DNA of 64,000 nucleotides from the NCBI GenBank assembly GCA_030068075.1, contig CM057844.1, positions 16,290,001-16,354,000 on the forward strand, written 5' to 3'. Shown in pieces: positions 35,080 to 46,840 of the stretch. The position numbers were made by a program, and so were the translations under genes. Position 1 is the stretch's first letter. The number at the start of each line of letters is the position of its first letter. The notes beneath the pieces are model-generated. The model made no database searches and had not been told where the DNA came from. It was given only the letters and a program-made list of their open reading frames with translations. This stretch comes from Paguma larvata (Eukaryota > Chordata > Mammalia > Carnivora > Viverridae).

Positions 35080-35480
35080 CAGGTATTTTCATACATCACT
35101 TATGGGAGCATAAATTGAGACCATCTCTGTGAAGCACCTTTGGGCCACAGCTGTCAAAGTCGTATACACCTGTTTCCTTTAAGTCAGCAATTCTTCTAGG
35201 AAACTGCTCTACAGATGTGGTTGCATATATGTAGTACATTAAGTGTACAAGATTATTCACTGAAACACTGTTTAAGAAAGCAAGTTTAGAAACAACCTAA
35301 ATGCCATCAACAGAAAGCCGATTAAATCTGCATAATACTGAAGCTGTAAAAAAAATTAGGAAGCTCTTTATATGCTGCTACAGCATGATGTAAACCATAT
35401 TAGTTCCAGCCACACATTGCAACACTTTTTATTAACTGCTAGGGAATTGCTGGTATATATATTTTAAGGTTTTTTTGTAT
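35080..35480 (+). mobile_element. Old L1 3'-end fragment
   Basis: 'gggagcataaattgagacc', 'gtcagcaattcttctagga', 'cactgtttaagaaagc' and 'cctaaatgccatcaacag' follow the plus-strand end of old L1. Confidence 0.72.
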
Positions 35481-35618
35481 GTGCATGACCACATTTACGT
35501 ATTTTTCCAATATGGTATCATACTACATGTGCTATTTTATAACATACCTTTTTTATATTTTCTAATATGGTCAACATTAATTTATGTTAAACTTCAGGAA
35601 TATGATATTTTCAAAGCC

Positions 35619-35818
35619 TTTTTAAAAAACTTATCTATTTCTTTTGAGAGAGAGAAGAGGAGAGGTAGGGAGAGGGAGAGAGAGAATCCTAAGCAGGCTG
35701 TGTGCTGCCATCAGCGTGGAGCCCAACCAGGGGTTCAATCCCACCAAACTGTGAGATCATGACCTGAGCCCAAATCCAGAATCAGACACTTAACCAACTG
35801 AGCCACCCAGTTACCCCT
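35619..35818 (-). mobile_element. CAN-SINE, diverged
   Basis: GA-rich body and head ending CCACCCAGTTACCCC. No clean duplication. Confidence 0.88.
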
Positions 35819-35819
35819 G

Positions 35820-36040
35820 AAATGCTTTGATTAAAGTAACATACACATATGGGAAAGCATAAAAACCACAAGTATATATACCACAATGAGTTCTCCTAAA
35901 ATGAACACACCCACTTCCGAACACCAGTAGCAATTTCTATCTTCACTGTCCTGACTTGTTCATGAATTCATAACCTTTTTGAAATAAAATCCCATTTTAG
36001 CAAATGGAAGTATTCTATATATATCGTAAATTTTGTATTT
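35820..36040 (-). mobile_element. Possible old L1 3' UTR, antisense
   Basis: 'aaacacacccacttccgaac' and 'ttgttcatgaattcataacc' resemble the antisense 3' UTR text also seen at 48,230 and 59,790. Weak. Confidence 0.35.
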
Positions 36041-36466
36041 TAAAGATGGCAAAATAGTTTGCATTAGCAATATAGAGCCAGTTATGACTAATTTCTGACA
36101 ACAAATCAACTGAGACGTATTTTATAATGGCCTTCTTACTAAAAAAATTCACCTGATCATTTACAAATCTGTGCTCGTGAAGTCTCTGATGTGATAATAA
36201 AGCTGAAGCTGAAACTATTCATATACACTCATGTGGTTGAAAGTTAAGTTCTTTAGTGAATTAAGACCACAGTTTCTGAATATCTTCTCTATGGTTGATA
36301 CCAAGCTATCACCTACCAACTTTATTATTAAATATGCTTTCAATAAGGATGTATGTAATCACCATAAAGATGGCAAATGATTAAAGCAGACATTTAAATA
36401 CTAAATGATGCTTTAAAAACTGGTAAATTTTGTGAAAATTGCATTTCTTGAAAATGTAGTATTCTA

Positions 36467-36685
36467 GGGGCACTTGGGTGGCTCCGTTGGTCAAACATCA
36501 CCTTACTTTGGCTCAGGTCATGATCTCACAGTTTGTGAGTTCAGTACCCACATAGGGCTCTCTGCTGTCAGCTCTGAGCCTGCTTCAGATCCTCTGTCAC
36601 CCTCACTCTACCCCTCCTCTACTTGCATGCACACTCTATCTCTTTCTCTCTCTCAAATTAATAAATATTTAAAAAATCTTTAAAA
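36467..36685 (+). mobile_element. CAN-SINE
   Basis: Flanks gaaaatgtagtattcta (36450-36466) and gaaaatgtagtgtcta (36686-36701). The head is ggggcacttgggtggctcc. The interval 36041-36449 holds nothing recognised. Confidence 0.92.
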
Positions 36686-36701
36686 GAAAATGTAGTGTCT
36701 A

Positions 36702-37164
36702 TAGAAAAATATAAGAGTATTATTGGAAGAAAAAAATCAAACATAGGAAAAAATTTTTCCTAGAAGTAATAATTATATTCACAATTGATAAGTAATAATT
36801 ATTAAATCCATACATATAAGAGCAACATGTTGTAATTGTCATTTATGACTGATATGGTCTGTTAGCCTGTATGAGAAAGCCCACAGTTGCCCTTGGTCCA
36901 TGGCTTGTCAATAAGTTTCCAGGTTTCTCCAGGCCTGTTGACATGAAGTTGGCCTTGTCTCCTCCAGTCTTGTTTTCTTTCCCATCCTTGAGTGAGTCTT
37001 TAACTTTATGGATTCTTGTGAAGGAAGAGAAGAGGAAGGGACTGAATCTAAGAAAGGAGGATATGTGTTTCAGGTACATGGTGTATCAGAGAAAGAGTTG
37101 AGAGCAACTTTAATGTCCGAGGAACTGGGTAGGAGGAGAAATCAATTTTATTTTCATTTTTACT
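36702..37164. other. Intergenic, unassigned
   Basis: Overlapping short frames on both strands at 36843-37101, no domain. Confidence 0.45.
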
Positions 37165-37190
37165 TTAAAAAAAACCTTTTAATGTATATT

Positions 37191-37236
<46 letters not shown>

Positions 37237-37381
37237 CAGAGAGAGGGAAACAGATTCTGAAGCAGGCTCCAGGCTCTGAACTGTCAGCCCAGAACCAACA
37301 TGGGGTTCGAACTCATAGACTGTGAGATCATGACTTGAGCTGAAGTTGAATGCTTAACCCACTGAGCCACTCAGGCACCCC
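37165..37381 (-). mobile_element. CAN-SINE with (GA)n expansion
   Basis: The GA body is expanded to a pure run of about 38 bp at 37,194-37,231. The head ends CCACTCAGGCACCCC. Confidence 0.92.
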
Positions 37382-37819
37382 TGCTTTTAGTTTTTAAAGA
37401 AGCACTATATGGCTTAAGTTTCTCTTTCATAAGACTTGGGAAATACAAACAGGATTATTTCGACATTACTCTTGAGTGTGGCATTGTGCTCTTGCTCCAT
37501 ACCTGAACCACATGGCTTAGATCTTTACATGAATCATGAATGCAAAAGCTCAGCTTTACTGTATATGTAGTATCAACTAACAATATTTGCCAATGTAACA
37601 TTTAAATTCAGCATATATTTGTCACATCATTCAAGATACAGTGTATATGAAACACTATTCTATATGAATTCTTTCTCTTGGCTCTTGACTGAAAGGTTTA
37701 AATTTACAAAATATACTCTATTTCAAAAATAAGATTGAAGAAGGTGCTTCATTTCTTCACCTGAGTGCATTTATATATGTGCAAATGTTTGGGTATAACA
37801 AAAGGTTTCTTTGACATTT
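37382..37819. other. Intergenic, unassigned
   Basis: Nothing recognised. Confidence 0.5.
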
Positions 37820-38010
37820 TGGGTCTTTATTGTGGGAGGCTGTCATGTGCATTGGAGAATATTTAGTAGCACTGCTGGTCTTTGCCCACTAGGTACCTGT
37901 AACATCCTCCCATCCCAAGTGGTAATGATCTGAATGTGTCCAAACACTGCCAAATGCCTGCTAGGGAACAAAGTCACCTCCATCCTCCATTGATAACCAC
38001 TATGATAGTA
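37820..38010 (-). mobile_element. MER20-type DNA transposon remnant
   Basis: The antisense order 'ggctgtcatgtgcattgg', 'tttgcccactaggtacc', 'caaacactgccaaatgcc', 'ttgataaccac' mirrors the copy at 30140. Confidence 0.75.
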
Positions 38011-38249
38011 ATTTTCTAATGAAAATATCCACTAACAAGAGACGCTTGTCTATTCCTTCACAATAGCCAATAGATTTTTACTTGACCTGCCTCTTTTCAA
38101 CCTAAGAAAAAGTGATGGGTGTTCGTTTTACCTTCTCCTAGGAGGAATTTTTTTTTTTTTTTTTTTTTGTCACTCTTTCCAATCCTGGATTTGGATTTGA
38201 GGTTGTTTCTCTTTCTTAGTTATTTTATCCAATGGTTCATAGAAGAGGA

Positions 38250-39100
38250 TGTTTTATTATTTTATTTTATTTTACTCCAGTATACTTAACACACAAGGTT
38301 ATATTAGTTTCAGGGTTACGATATTGTGATTCAACATTTCCATACATCACCCAGTGCTCATCACAAGTGCACTCCTTAATCCCCATCACCTATCGCACCC
38401 ATCCCCAACTCACCTCCTCTCTGGTAATCATCATTTTGTTCTCTATAATTAAGAATCTATTTCTTGGTCCCCATTTCTCTCTTTTTTTCCCCTTTCCTCA
38501 TTTGTTTTGTTTCTTAAATTCCACACATGAGTGAAATTATATGGTATTTATCTTTATCTGACTGATTTATATTCCTTAGCATTATACTCTCATCCATCTC
38601 ATTGCAAATGGCAAGATTGAATTCTTATGACTGAATAATATTCCATTGTATATATGCCAATCTTCTTTATCCGTTCAACTTTCAATGGACACTTGGGCTG
38701 CTTCCATAGTCTGGATATTGTAAATACTGCTGCCATAAATGTAGGGGTGAATGTACCCCTTTGAATTAGTGTTTTTGTATATTTTTAAAAAGTTTATTTA
38801 CGAGAGAAGGGGAGAGGTGTGAATGGGGGAGGGGCAGAGAGAGGAGGAAAGAGAATCCCAAGCAGGCTCTGCACTGTCTGCACAGAGCCCTATGCAGGGA
38901 TTGATCTCACAAACTGTAAGATCATGACCTGAGCTAGGATCGAGAGTTGGATGCTTACCTGACTGAGCCACCCAGGTTCCCCTGTTTTTATATTTTTTGA
39001 GTAACAGTACTGCAATTACTGGATCATAGAGTAGTTCTATTTTTAACTTTTCAATGACTCTCCATACTGTTTTCCACAGTGCCTGCACCAGTTTGCATTC
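38250..39100 (-). mobile_element. 5'-truncated L1, antisense
   Basis: Carries L1 3' UTR text ('cccagtgctcatcacaagtg') running into antisense ORF2-end sequence ('gcctgcaccagtttgcattc', as at about 23,083). It is cut there. Flanks agaagagga (38241-38249) / tgaagagga (39101-39109) look like a decayed duplication. A SINE interrupts it. Just left, 38,150-38,169 is a run of about 20 T. Confidence 0.85.
38787..38983 (-). mobile_element. CAN-SINE inside the truncated L1
   Basis: Flanks gtttttgtatattttt and gtttttatatttttt. The head ends CCACCCAGGTTCCCC. This SINE is therefore younger than the L1 around it. Confidence 0.92.
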
Positions 39101-39109
39101 TGAAGAGGA

Positions 39110-39787
39110 CTTTTTAGTCACCTTCGATGATGTGATGAAAATTCTCTCTTTGGTACAACTTAGAATAAGATAAATCAAGGAAGTCTTATACTTGCAAATT
39201 AAACATCTAAAAATAAAACTAGCTCACTATTTCTGGCCCATTAGTATGGAAAATCAAGTATTTTTAAATGTTACTTAAATTTATTTCCATTCTTATTGGT
39301 AAGAAAAGGTAGAAGCTGAAAACTTGACCACATAGTGCATGTTCTATGTTACAGATGTTTTCAAGTACATGTTGTCTTTCATGTAAGTGCATTTTGAGAA
39401 AAAAATTAATGTAATTCATTAGAGTTTAGACAGTGTTGTAAATGTGTCACGAACATATTTATGTTGGGAAGAGGATTGTTGCCATAACCCAAGCACCTGT
39501 ACTAAATCCACCCATTTAAAAATTCAAGGGTGTGCATGCTTGCATGCGTGCATGTGTATGTGCATGTATGTGCAGCAACAGACACAAGAAGTAACTCGAC
39601 ACTAGTTACACCTTACATATAAGAATCCACTTAAAAGTACATACGTCCTTTGTTTATTTAAGAAAGAAAAACTTTAAACAGAAGAAACTTAACACGTGCC
39701 TAAGAGCATAGGATTAAATCAAGTGTAGTATTTTAAGTTCATAAATATGCACAACACATGCACACCCACTTATTATCATATATATTT
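39110..39787. other. Intergenic, unassigned
   Basis: 39,531-39,575 is a degenerate TGCATG/TGTA-rich simple repeat. Nothing else was recognised. Confidence 0.5.
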
Positions 39788-40001
39788 TTAAAATGTTTAG
39801 TGTTTATTCATTTTTGAGAGACAGAGACAGAGAGACAGAGCATGAGCGGGGAAGGGGCAGAGAGAGAGGGAGAATCTGAAGCAGGCTCCAGGCTCTGAGC
39901 TGTTAGCACAGAGCTCAACACGGAGCTTGAACCCAGGAACCGTGAGATCGTGACCTGAGCTGAAGTAACACACTCTACCAGATGAGACACCCAGGTGCCC
40001 C
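39788..40001 (-). mobile_element. CAN-SINE
   Basis: Reverse copy. 'atcatatat' text on both sides (39775 and 40004) suggests the target duplication. The head ends CACCCAGGTGCCCC. Confidence 0.92.
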
Positions 40002-40015
40002 TAATCATATATCTT

Positions 40016-41650
40016 TAGAGTTTTTAAATCCGTACCTTAAGTATTAGAATATTAAGTTCAGGGGACGCATTTTATTAAGTGGTAGCGTAGTATCATTTTT
40101 CAGTGTTTGCATTAGGGTATGGGAGTCATCGTGTATCAGATTTTACAAGCCAAATAATATGTCTTCAGAAATTTTACCAGCAGGAGGACATTAAGCTGGT
40201 GGTTTGAAATCAGCCAGAGTGGCAGAACTTAGAACACAGAAATTGGCAAGCTCAACAAATCAAGGCTTCCCAGCCTCAGAGATGTGGGTTGTTAAACATC
40301 TACCACCACACTGAGATTAGCCTAAAAGGACGATATATAGAATCTATCCTACTATATGTATTCTGTTTATTCTTCTGTAATAAATTGTTCTAGTGATTTA
40401 GGTGAAAAAAAGACTTGTGTTGTAAGTTACATTTTAGTTACATTTTCTCTCACAGTACAGACCTTGACTATTTTTCCAGTTTTTATCAGGAACATATAAA
40501 TTATTCCCTAGCAATTATCCCAAAGCATTTTATTAGGTAAAATGCAAGATATTGAATTCTTGACATGCATTATCTAATATTTTAATGCTTATCTTGTCTA
40601 ATTTTGGATTTTAAAATTTTATATGGTGACAAATGAAGAGGAACTTGAAATAGGGACAGAGACTAAACATTAGGAGTATAAAATTAAGTTTATTCAGTGG
40701 CAAACAGTTGTTACCTACTTTCACCAAAATGTAAACAAAACAAAATAAATTTCTTTTAAAATCACAATTTAAGTATCTGGGGAAATATTTGGTTCATATA
40801 TCAAGAAATATTTACTAAAATGAGATACATAAAGTGAATTCTTGTATAGACACACAAGAGTTAACAGTTTAATTAACATGCTTTCTTGCCTTGGAGCAGA
40901 GCAATAAACTCAAAGGACATTGTTGTTCCTTCCAGTTTCTTCTCTACAATAAAAATAAATCCTGACTTAATATGTTAAGCACACAAATACAGTTTCTAAT
41001 TTCCCAAACTTCAAATGCCAAAAGATAACAGACACTTGTTCATAATAAATGTGATTTGCATTTTTTAAGGTTGTGAGTTCAACTTTGAGGTTCTTACACT
41101 TTCATGTTGTTGTATCATTTTCTCCATCTGCCCCTCTTTATTCCTACGTCCTTTTCAAAGCAGTGCTCAAGTTCATTATCTTCATTGACGTGTTCTCAGC
41201 CTTCCTATTCTGAAATGCTCTAGACCATCTAATACTTAGTATTTTCTGAACATTACTTAAATTTTCTTATTTAATGTGTTATCAGTCAATGCCTTGCACA
41301 TTAAGAACAGAGACTCATACCTCTCTTGCTCTCACAGAATCTAGAGCAAGACCTACACACAATATATGCTGCATGAAATTTGTCGAATGAAATGAAGACA
41401 CCAGTTGGTATGCTTCAATCTCTAGGGGCCGGTGATTATTAGAGATCAGTGAGCATTATAGGTAAGTATTATACTTGAATTCATTTAAGTTATTTTCCCC
41501 TTCGTGTACAGTTTGCAAGATTTGTGGCACACAACTGCTTAGAATAAAATTTAGGCCTACCTCTTTTCTAGTTTTCATTTAATCCTACTTTAAAATTGAC
41601 ACAAACACGCCAGGTTCCTGAATATCCTATAATCAGAGAGTATAATTGAA
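40016..41650. other. Intergenic, AT-rich, no recognised gene
   Basis: Read on both strands: no open frame above about 60 codons, no known repeat recognised. Confidence 0.5.
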
Positions 41651-41666
41651 AAGTGAGGAGGGTGAG

Positions 41667-41785
41667 GGGCACCTGGGTGGCTCAGTCCATTAAGTATCAA
41701 ATTCTTGGTTGTGGCTCAGGTCATGATCACAGTTTGTGAGTTCGAGCCCCCCACCAGGGGGCTGATGGCGCAGAGCCTGCTTGGG

Positions 41786-41816
<31 letters not shown>

Positions 41817-41877
41817 GCCCCTCCTACACTGGCTCTCTATCTCTGTCTTTCAAAAATAAATAAACAAATATTTTTTT
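41667..41877 (+). mobile_element. CAN-SINE with altered core
   Basis: Flanks aagtgaggagggtgag (41651-41666) / aagtgaggaaggtgag (41878-41893), one mismatch. The usual GAGCCCCGCGTCGGGCTC core is replaced by a CCACCAGGGGGCTG sequence (41751-41764). Confidence 0.95.
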
Positions 41878-42639
41878 AAGTGAGGAAGGTGAGTATTTAC
41901 AGAAGGAAAGCATTTAGAGTCCACTGAGGAGTTTATGAAATTGGGGTGGCTCGTCCTAATCACAGTTGGTTGAACCCAAAGAGGAATCATTGGGAATCAC
42001 CAAATAAACTGTATTAGTAACTATAAAATATATTTTCCTGATTGGCATTATGCTCAAGCAACTTGTATTTCTTCTGCCACTTCTATTTCTTCTCCAGATA
42101 TTTATAATCTTTTCTATTTTCCTATTGGGTTGTATGTCTTTTTATTAATTATTAGTAGACCTTCTTGAATTTTAGGGATATTAAACCTTTGTGTATATTT
42201 CAGGTCATTTCCCCCAATTTGGCTTAATTTTATTTTTACTGCGTGGCAAACTTACCAAAGTCCTTTTATGGTCTCAATGTTTCATGTGTTGCTTAAAAAG
42301 GTTTTGCCCACCAATTATTTTAGAAGTATTCTCCCAAAACTTGTTAAAGAGCATTTGTTATTTTGTGCTTTTTTCATTTGTGCATCTGAAATCCATTTTG
42401 GTGCACAGATTAAGGTAGAGACGTACATATATTTTTTTGATGAAGAGGAAGTTTTCCTAACAATACTGGGCATTAGCCTAATGTTTCTCACTAATTTGAA
42501 GTGTCATTTGTGGACATTATTAGTGCACATTAATCTTCAGTATCTAAGGACAACCACCATTCCTAGAAATTAGGCTATCTTATGATTAGTTCTAGGCAAC
42601 GGACTATGAGTTGAACTGGTATGTGCAGCTTCTATATAT

Positions 42640-42735
42640 TTTAAAGTAATCTCTACACCCAACATGGGGCTGCTACTTAGAACCCTGAGATTGAGAATTA
42701 TATGCTCTACTGACTGAGCCAGCAGGAGCCCCAGG
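42640..42735 (-). mobile_element. Old CAN-SINE fragment
   Basis: 'agtaatctctacacccaac', 'ctactgactgagccagcagg': an older subtype lacking the CT body. Confidence 0.82.
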
Positions 42736-43423
42736 AAGCCAAAAAAGCTTCTTGAAGCCTTTTACTTTTCCCTTTCTCAGCTATGATCATGGAGGAGGCC
42801 TCAGGTTGAGATGGAAGAGCCATAAGATCGAAGCAGCTTGTATTGTGTACACCCAGCTTCTTTAGAGAATCCCCTAGATCCAAGGTGGAATTTGCATGGC
42901 AAAGACATGAGCTTTCTGAGATAAGCCTTTGAGACTTGGGGGGTGTTTGTTACTGCAGCCTAAGTATACCTTTTCCTGACTAATATATCATCTTATACAT
43001 ATGTATTTGTATGTATATAGTTTTGCTTCTTGAATCTTTACTCTGATGCATTTGCCTATTTGCTATTTATTACCGATTTACCTCCATTTATTTGTAACTT
43101 TACAGCATATTTTAATATCTGAGGGAGCAAGATTTATATCACTGATCTTTTTCAAAATCTTGTTGCCCCGTCATAAGCATTAATCTTTTAAGACAAATTT
43201 TTAGAATTCTATATAAAAGATCTTGGCTGTACTTTAAATCCTACTGCATTAGATTTACAAACTAATTTGGGAAAATTGACATCTCCACCATTTAAAGTCA
43301 TCCTGTTTTTTTTTGTATATGTCTTGCATGTTTCTTTAGCTTTTCTTTTTTTTTCTGATAGTTTTTATTGCTCTTCAATAAGATCTTTGTCCATATTACT
43401 TTTTTTGTCCATATTATATTTTA

Positions 43424-43626
43424 TTTTTTTAAATATCTATTTTTGAGAGAGAGAGAGAGAGAGCATGGGGGAGGAGCAGAGAGAGAGACACACAGAATCC
43501 GAAGCAGGCTTCAGGCTCTAAGCTGTCAGCACAGACCCGATGTGGGGCCCGAACCCACAAACTGCAAGGTCATGACCTGAGCCAAAGTCGGAGGCTTAAT
43601 TGACTGAGCCATCCAGGTGCCCCAAT
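43424..43626 (-). mobile_element. CAN-SINE, first of a tandem pair
   Basis: T-rich tail, (GA)n body, head ending CATCCAGGTGCCCC. It abuts the next SINE directly. One target duplication encloses both copies (43406-43423 and 43827-43844). Confidence 0.93.
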
Positions 43627-43826
43627 TTATTTATTTTTAAAATGTTTATTTTTGAGAAAGAGAGGGCACAAGCAGGGAAGGTGCAGAGAGAGAGGGAGAC
43701 AGAGGATCCAAAGCAGGCTCTGCGCTGACAGTAGACAGCCTGATGTGGGGCTTGAACTCAAAACCATGAGATCATGACCTGAGCCAAAGTCACATGCTTA
43801 ACCAACCAAGCCACCCAGGCTCCCCC
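43627..43826 (-). mobile_element. CAN-SINE, second of a tandem pair
   Basis: Same orientation, beginning with its own ATTTATTT tail immediately after the head of the first copy. The two differ at many positions, so this is not a recent duplication. Confidence 0.93.
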
Positions 43827-44099
43827 TGTCCAGATTATGTTTTAAAATTAATTCTTACTGGTGTGTATATAGGAGGAGAATTAGTTTGTATCTATCTCTC
43901 TTATATGTAGCCTTCCTGAGCTCCAAGAGAATTGGTTGATTCTCTTTTCCCAAGAGGTGGTCCTAGGATTGCTATTTTGTAGAGATTTATCCTTTTTCTG
44001 AATTTGTTTCTAGTCACTAGTCTGGGACAATTCAGTGTATTTCCATTCTTCATGGTTTCTACTACCATCTGTTCTAGGAAGTGTCCTATTTAAATTTTC

Positions 44100-44963
44100 C
44101 CTGCACCTCTTGTTCCTGTAAGGCATTTAGCAAATCTGTTTGTGTAATTAAATTCCTGTACTATTATTACTTCAAGGACTAATTTTACAGCACTACATAG
44201 CTTATTTAATATTTCTATATTGGTTTCACCATCCTCAATAGGAAAATTGTTGTATATTATTTATTTACCCTATTGTTATGGAGTTTATAATCTTAATATA
44301 ATCTCTTTATCTCTCATTGCATTATCTTCTTAATATCAATTCCTGAGTTACTAATTTTAGCAAGGTATTTGCTTGCTATTATGTATTAAAAGTTTCTAAA
44401 TATGTGTGAATATATGGCTTGGAATATATAGTCTTATCTCACTTGGTAAATTGTTTTCTTAAATTCATTATTCAATGTATAAAAAGAGTTCAGAGTACAA
44501 AAGATATTTCACTCTTATGAGTATGTTTATATAAATCTTACTACATTCTTTTAAGTCTTTTTGGAATAACCCCAGGGAAAATCCTGTGAAGTTCCATGAG
44601 TACTTAAATATAACGGCATAAAAGAGTATAGCTTCCCAATGGCTTAAAAAAACTTTTTCTTTCTTTCTTTCTTTTTTTTTTTTTTTTTTTTTTCAAATAA
44701 GGACCTAATATGGCAGGTCTACTCACAAAGGGTAAAAGGGGAGAGGTAGTTCTCATGCTGCTGTCTGGAAATATCACCCCAAAACACTCCGTAAGCTACT
44801 CTTGACTAAGTCATAAAAGGAAGATATTGGGCTGGTCAGAATTGGATTAGATGATCCTTAAGTGACAATTCCAAGTTCTCAGGGTGACTTTTTGATAGAT
44901 GAAAGATGGCCACAATTTATTTTCTTACATCTTCTTATGGGGTAAATTCCTCTTCCCTTTAAA
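44100..44963. other. Intergenic, AT-rich, possible L1 remains
   Basis: 44,655-44,693 is a (CTTT)n/poly(T) run. 44,100-44,470 may continue the antisense L1, but the similarity is too weak to call. Confidence 0.35.
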
Positions 44964-45172
44964 TATTTTTTTAACGTTTATTCATTTTTTAGAGACATAG
45001 AGACAAAGCGTGAGCAGGGGAAGGGCAGAGAGAGGGAGACACAGAATCTGAAGCAGGCTCCAGGCTCTGAACTGTCAGCACAGAGCCCAACACGGGGCTC
45101 AAACTCACAGACCATGAGATCATGACCCGAGCCGAAGTCGGCCGCTTAACCGACTGAGCCACCAGGTGCCCC
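44964..45172 (-). mobile_element. CAN-SINE
   Basis: Close to the family sequence. The head has lost one C (GAGCCACCAGGTGCCCC). Confidence 0.94.
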
Positions 45173-45189
45173 AGTCCTCTCCCCATTAA

Positions 45190-45600
45190 TTTGAGCTGGT
45201 GTTAAGTGGTTTTTAACCAGTAGACTGTAGTGGACTGACATCCTCAGACTTCTGAAGAGAAGTCTTAAAAAGCAGTGCAGCTTCCAACCAGGTCTGTGGA
45301 AACTCACTCTAGAGAAAGTACGTATGACAGCGCTGAGACCGTCATGCTGAAGGAAAGCCCAAGTAGCCCCATGGAGAGGACGTATGGAGAGGAGAGATGC
45401 CTCATCTGTCCCCAGCTGTTCCAGCCATTCTGTACCAGGTACCAGATATGTGAGTGCAAAAGCTTTCAAATAACTCTAGCTTTAGCTTCCAAATGTCTTC
45501 TACCATATACAGAAACCCAAGCAAAAACAACCCAGCCATGCCCATTAGCCCCCAAAACCATGAGACTTGATATTGAGGTAGTTATGGAGTAATAGCTAAC
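45190..45600 (+). mobile_element. MaLR/MLT1-like LTR fragment
   Basis: 'gtctgtggaaactcactct', 'atggagaggacgtatggaga', 'ccagctgttccagcc' and 'accagatatgtgagtg' follow the internal part of MaLR-class LTRs. It explains the open frame at 45275-45592. Confidence 0.55.
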
Positions 45601-46196
45601 CTGAATAGGTTTCTCATAATTTTCTCATAATGACAATGTATTTCTTGCCTATGTAAAAATCCATTGAAAATCCAGGGGACCGTCTAGGGCAACTGCTCTC
45701 CACGAGGCATCTTAGCAACCTAGGCTTCTCTGGTCTCGTAGATTCCTAGACCATATCTTTACTCTAAATGTTTGACAGCAGGAGGTTCCTGCTTCCACTG
45801 GAGGGTCTCACATTAGCAATTAAATGCTTCAATCTGCAATTGGTGTATATGCATCCTTTCTGCTTGCAGCCCATTGGCCAGAACTTTTACATTGCCTGCC
45901 TAACTTCATAGCAGGTATAGAAGCATACTCCTTTGCAGGCTGAGAAAGAGAAGGGAATTAGATAGGCATCTACCACATTCTTCCTCTCTCTCTCTCTCTC
46001 CTGTTATTGTGTCACCTCATCACAGTCCAAAAATTTCCTTTTCTGCGTAGGAACCATATACTTTGTGTGACCATAGCTGCCCCAAAGTATCACCATTGGA
46101 ACTGCTCCAGGTGTAAAAGCTCTTTCTGCCAGTTCCAAGTACCAATCTTCTTAAAATTGTCAGTAGGTACTTTAAACATAAAAAGGATTGAGCACT
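45601..46196. other. Intergenic, unassigned
   Basis: A short (TC)n run lies at 45,983-46,001. No gene was recognised. Confidence 0.45.
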
Positions 46197-46840
46197 GATC
46201 TAGTTCCCTATTGCTGTGTAACAACTTACCCCAACCAAATCTTGGTGGCTTAAAATGACACTTATGGGGCACCTGGCTGGCTCAGTCAGGAGAGCATGCA
46301 ACTCATGATCTAGGGGTTGTGAGTTCAAGTCCCATGTTGGGCGTAGAGCCTATTAAAGAAAACAAAAACAAAAACAAACAATCAGAAAAACATTTCTTCA
46401 CTATTTCTGTGGGTTGGAGGACCTAGTTAAGCTTATCCGTCTGGCTCTGGGTCACTCATAAGGCTGCTCAGTCATCTCAAAGGAGAGGAAGGATCTGCTT
46501 CTAGGTCATTTATGTGGTTATTCATTTGCAAGATTCAGTTCTTCCAAGCCTAGTGAATCAAGGTCTCAGTTCCTTATGAGGTATTGGATGAAGGCCTCAT
46601 TTAGTCACATGGAGCTCTCCATACAGAGTCTCAGAGTGAGCAAGCCAGAGAGAAAGATATGGAAGTTCCAGTTTTTGTAAACTTATCCCAGAAATGATAT
46701 CCTATTATTTTTGCCATTTTCTGTTTATTAGAAGTAAGTCACTAGGCCCAACCCACACTCAAAGGAAGATGTTTACACAAAGGGCCTAAACACCAGGAGG
46801 TGGAGAGACTGGTGCCATGTGGGAGGCTGCCTACTCCAAC
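46197..46840 (-). mobile_element. Old LTR (MaLR/ERVL-like), antisense
   Basis: Starts 'ctattgctgtgtaacaac' and 'ttggtggcttaaaatgac', the complement of a typical MaLR LTR 3' end. It continues with 'gaaggatctgcttcta', 'agaagtaagtcactagg' and 'caccaggaggtggagag'. Split by a SINE. Confidence 0.6.
46266..46385 (+). mobile_element. CAN-SINE, short older subtype
   Basis: tRNA-like head and body only ('ggggcacctggctggctcag', 'gttgggcgtagagcctatt') followed directly by an AAAAC-rich tail. No CT section. Confidence 0.85.

Larger units (their letters stand above)
42000..44100 (-). mobile_element. Ancient L1 remnant, antisense, with SINE insertions
   Basis: Antisense ORF2 text: 'ttcaggtcatttcccccaa', 'gaaatccattttggtg', then 'atttgggaaaattgacatct' and 'attggttgattctcttttcc'. 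SINEs at 42640 and 43424-43826 interrupt it. Parts may belong to more than one L1. Confidence 0.6.
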
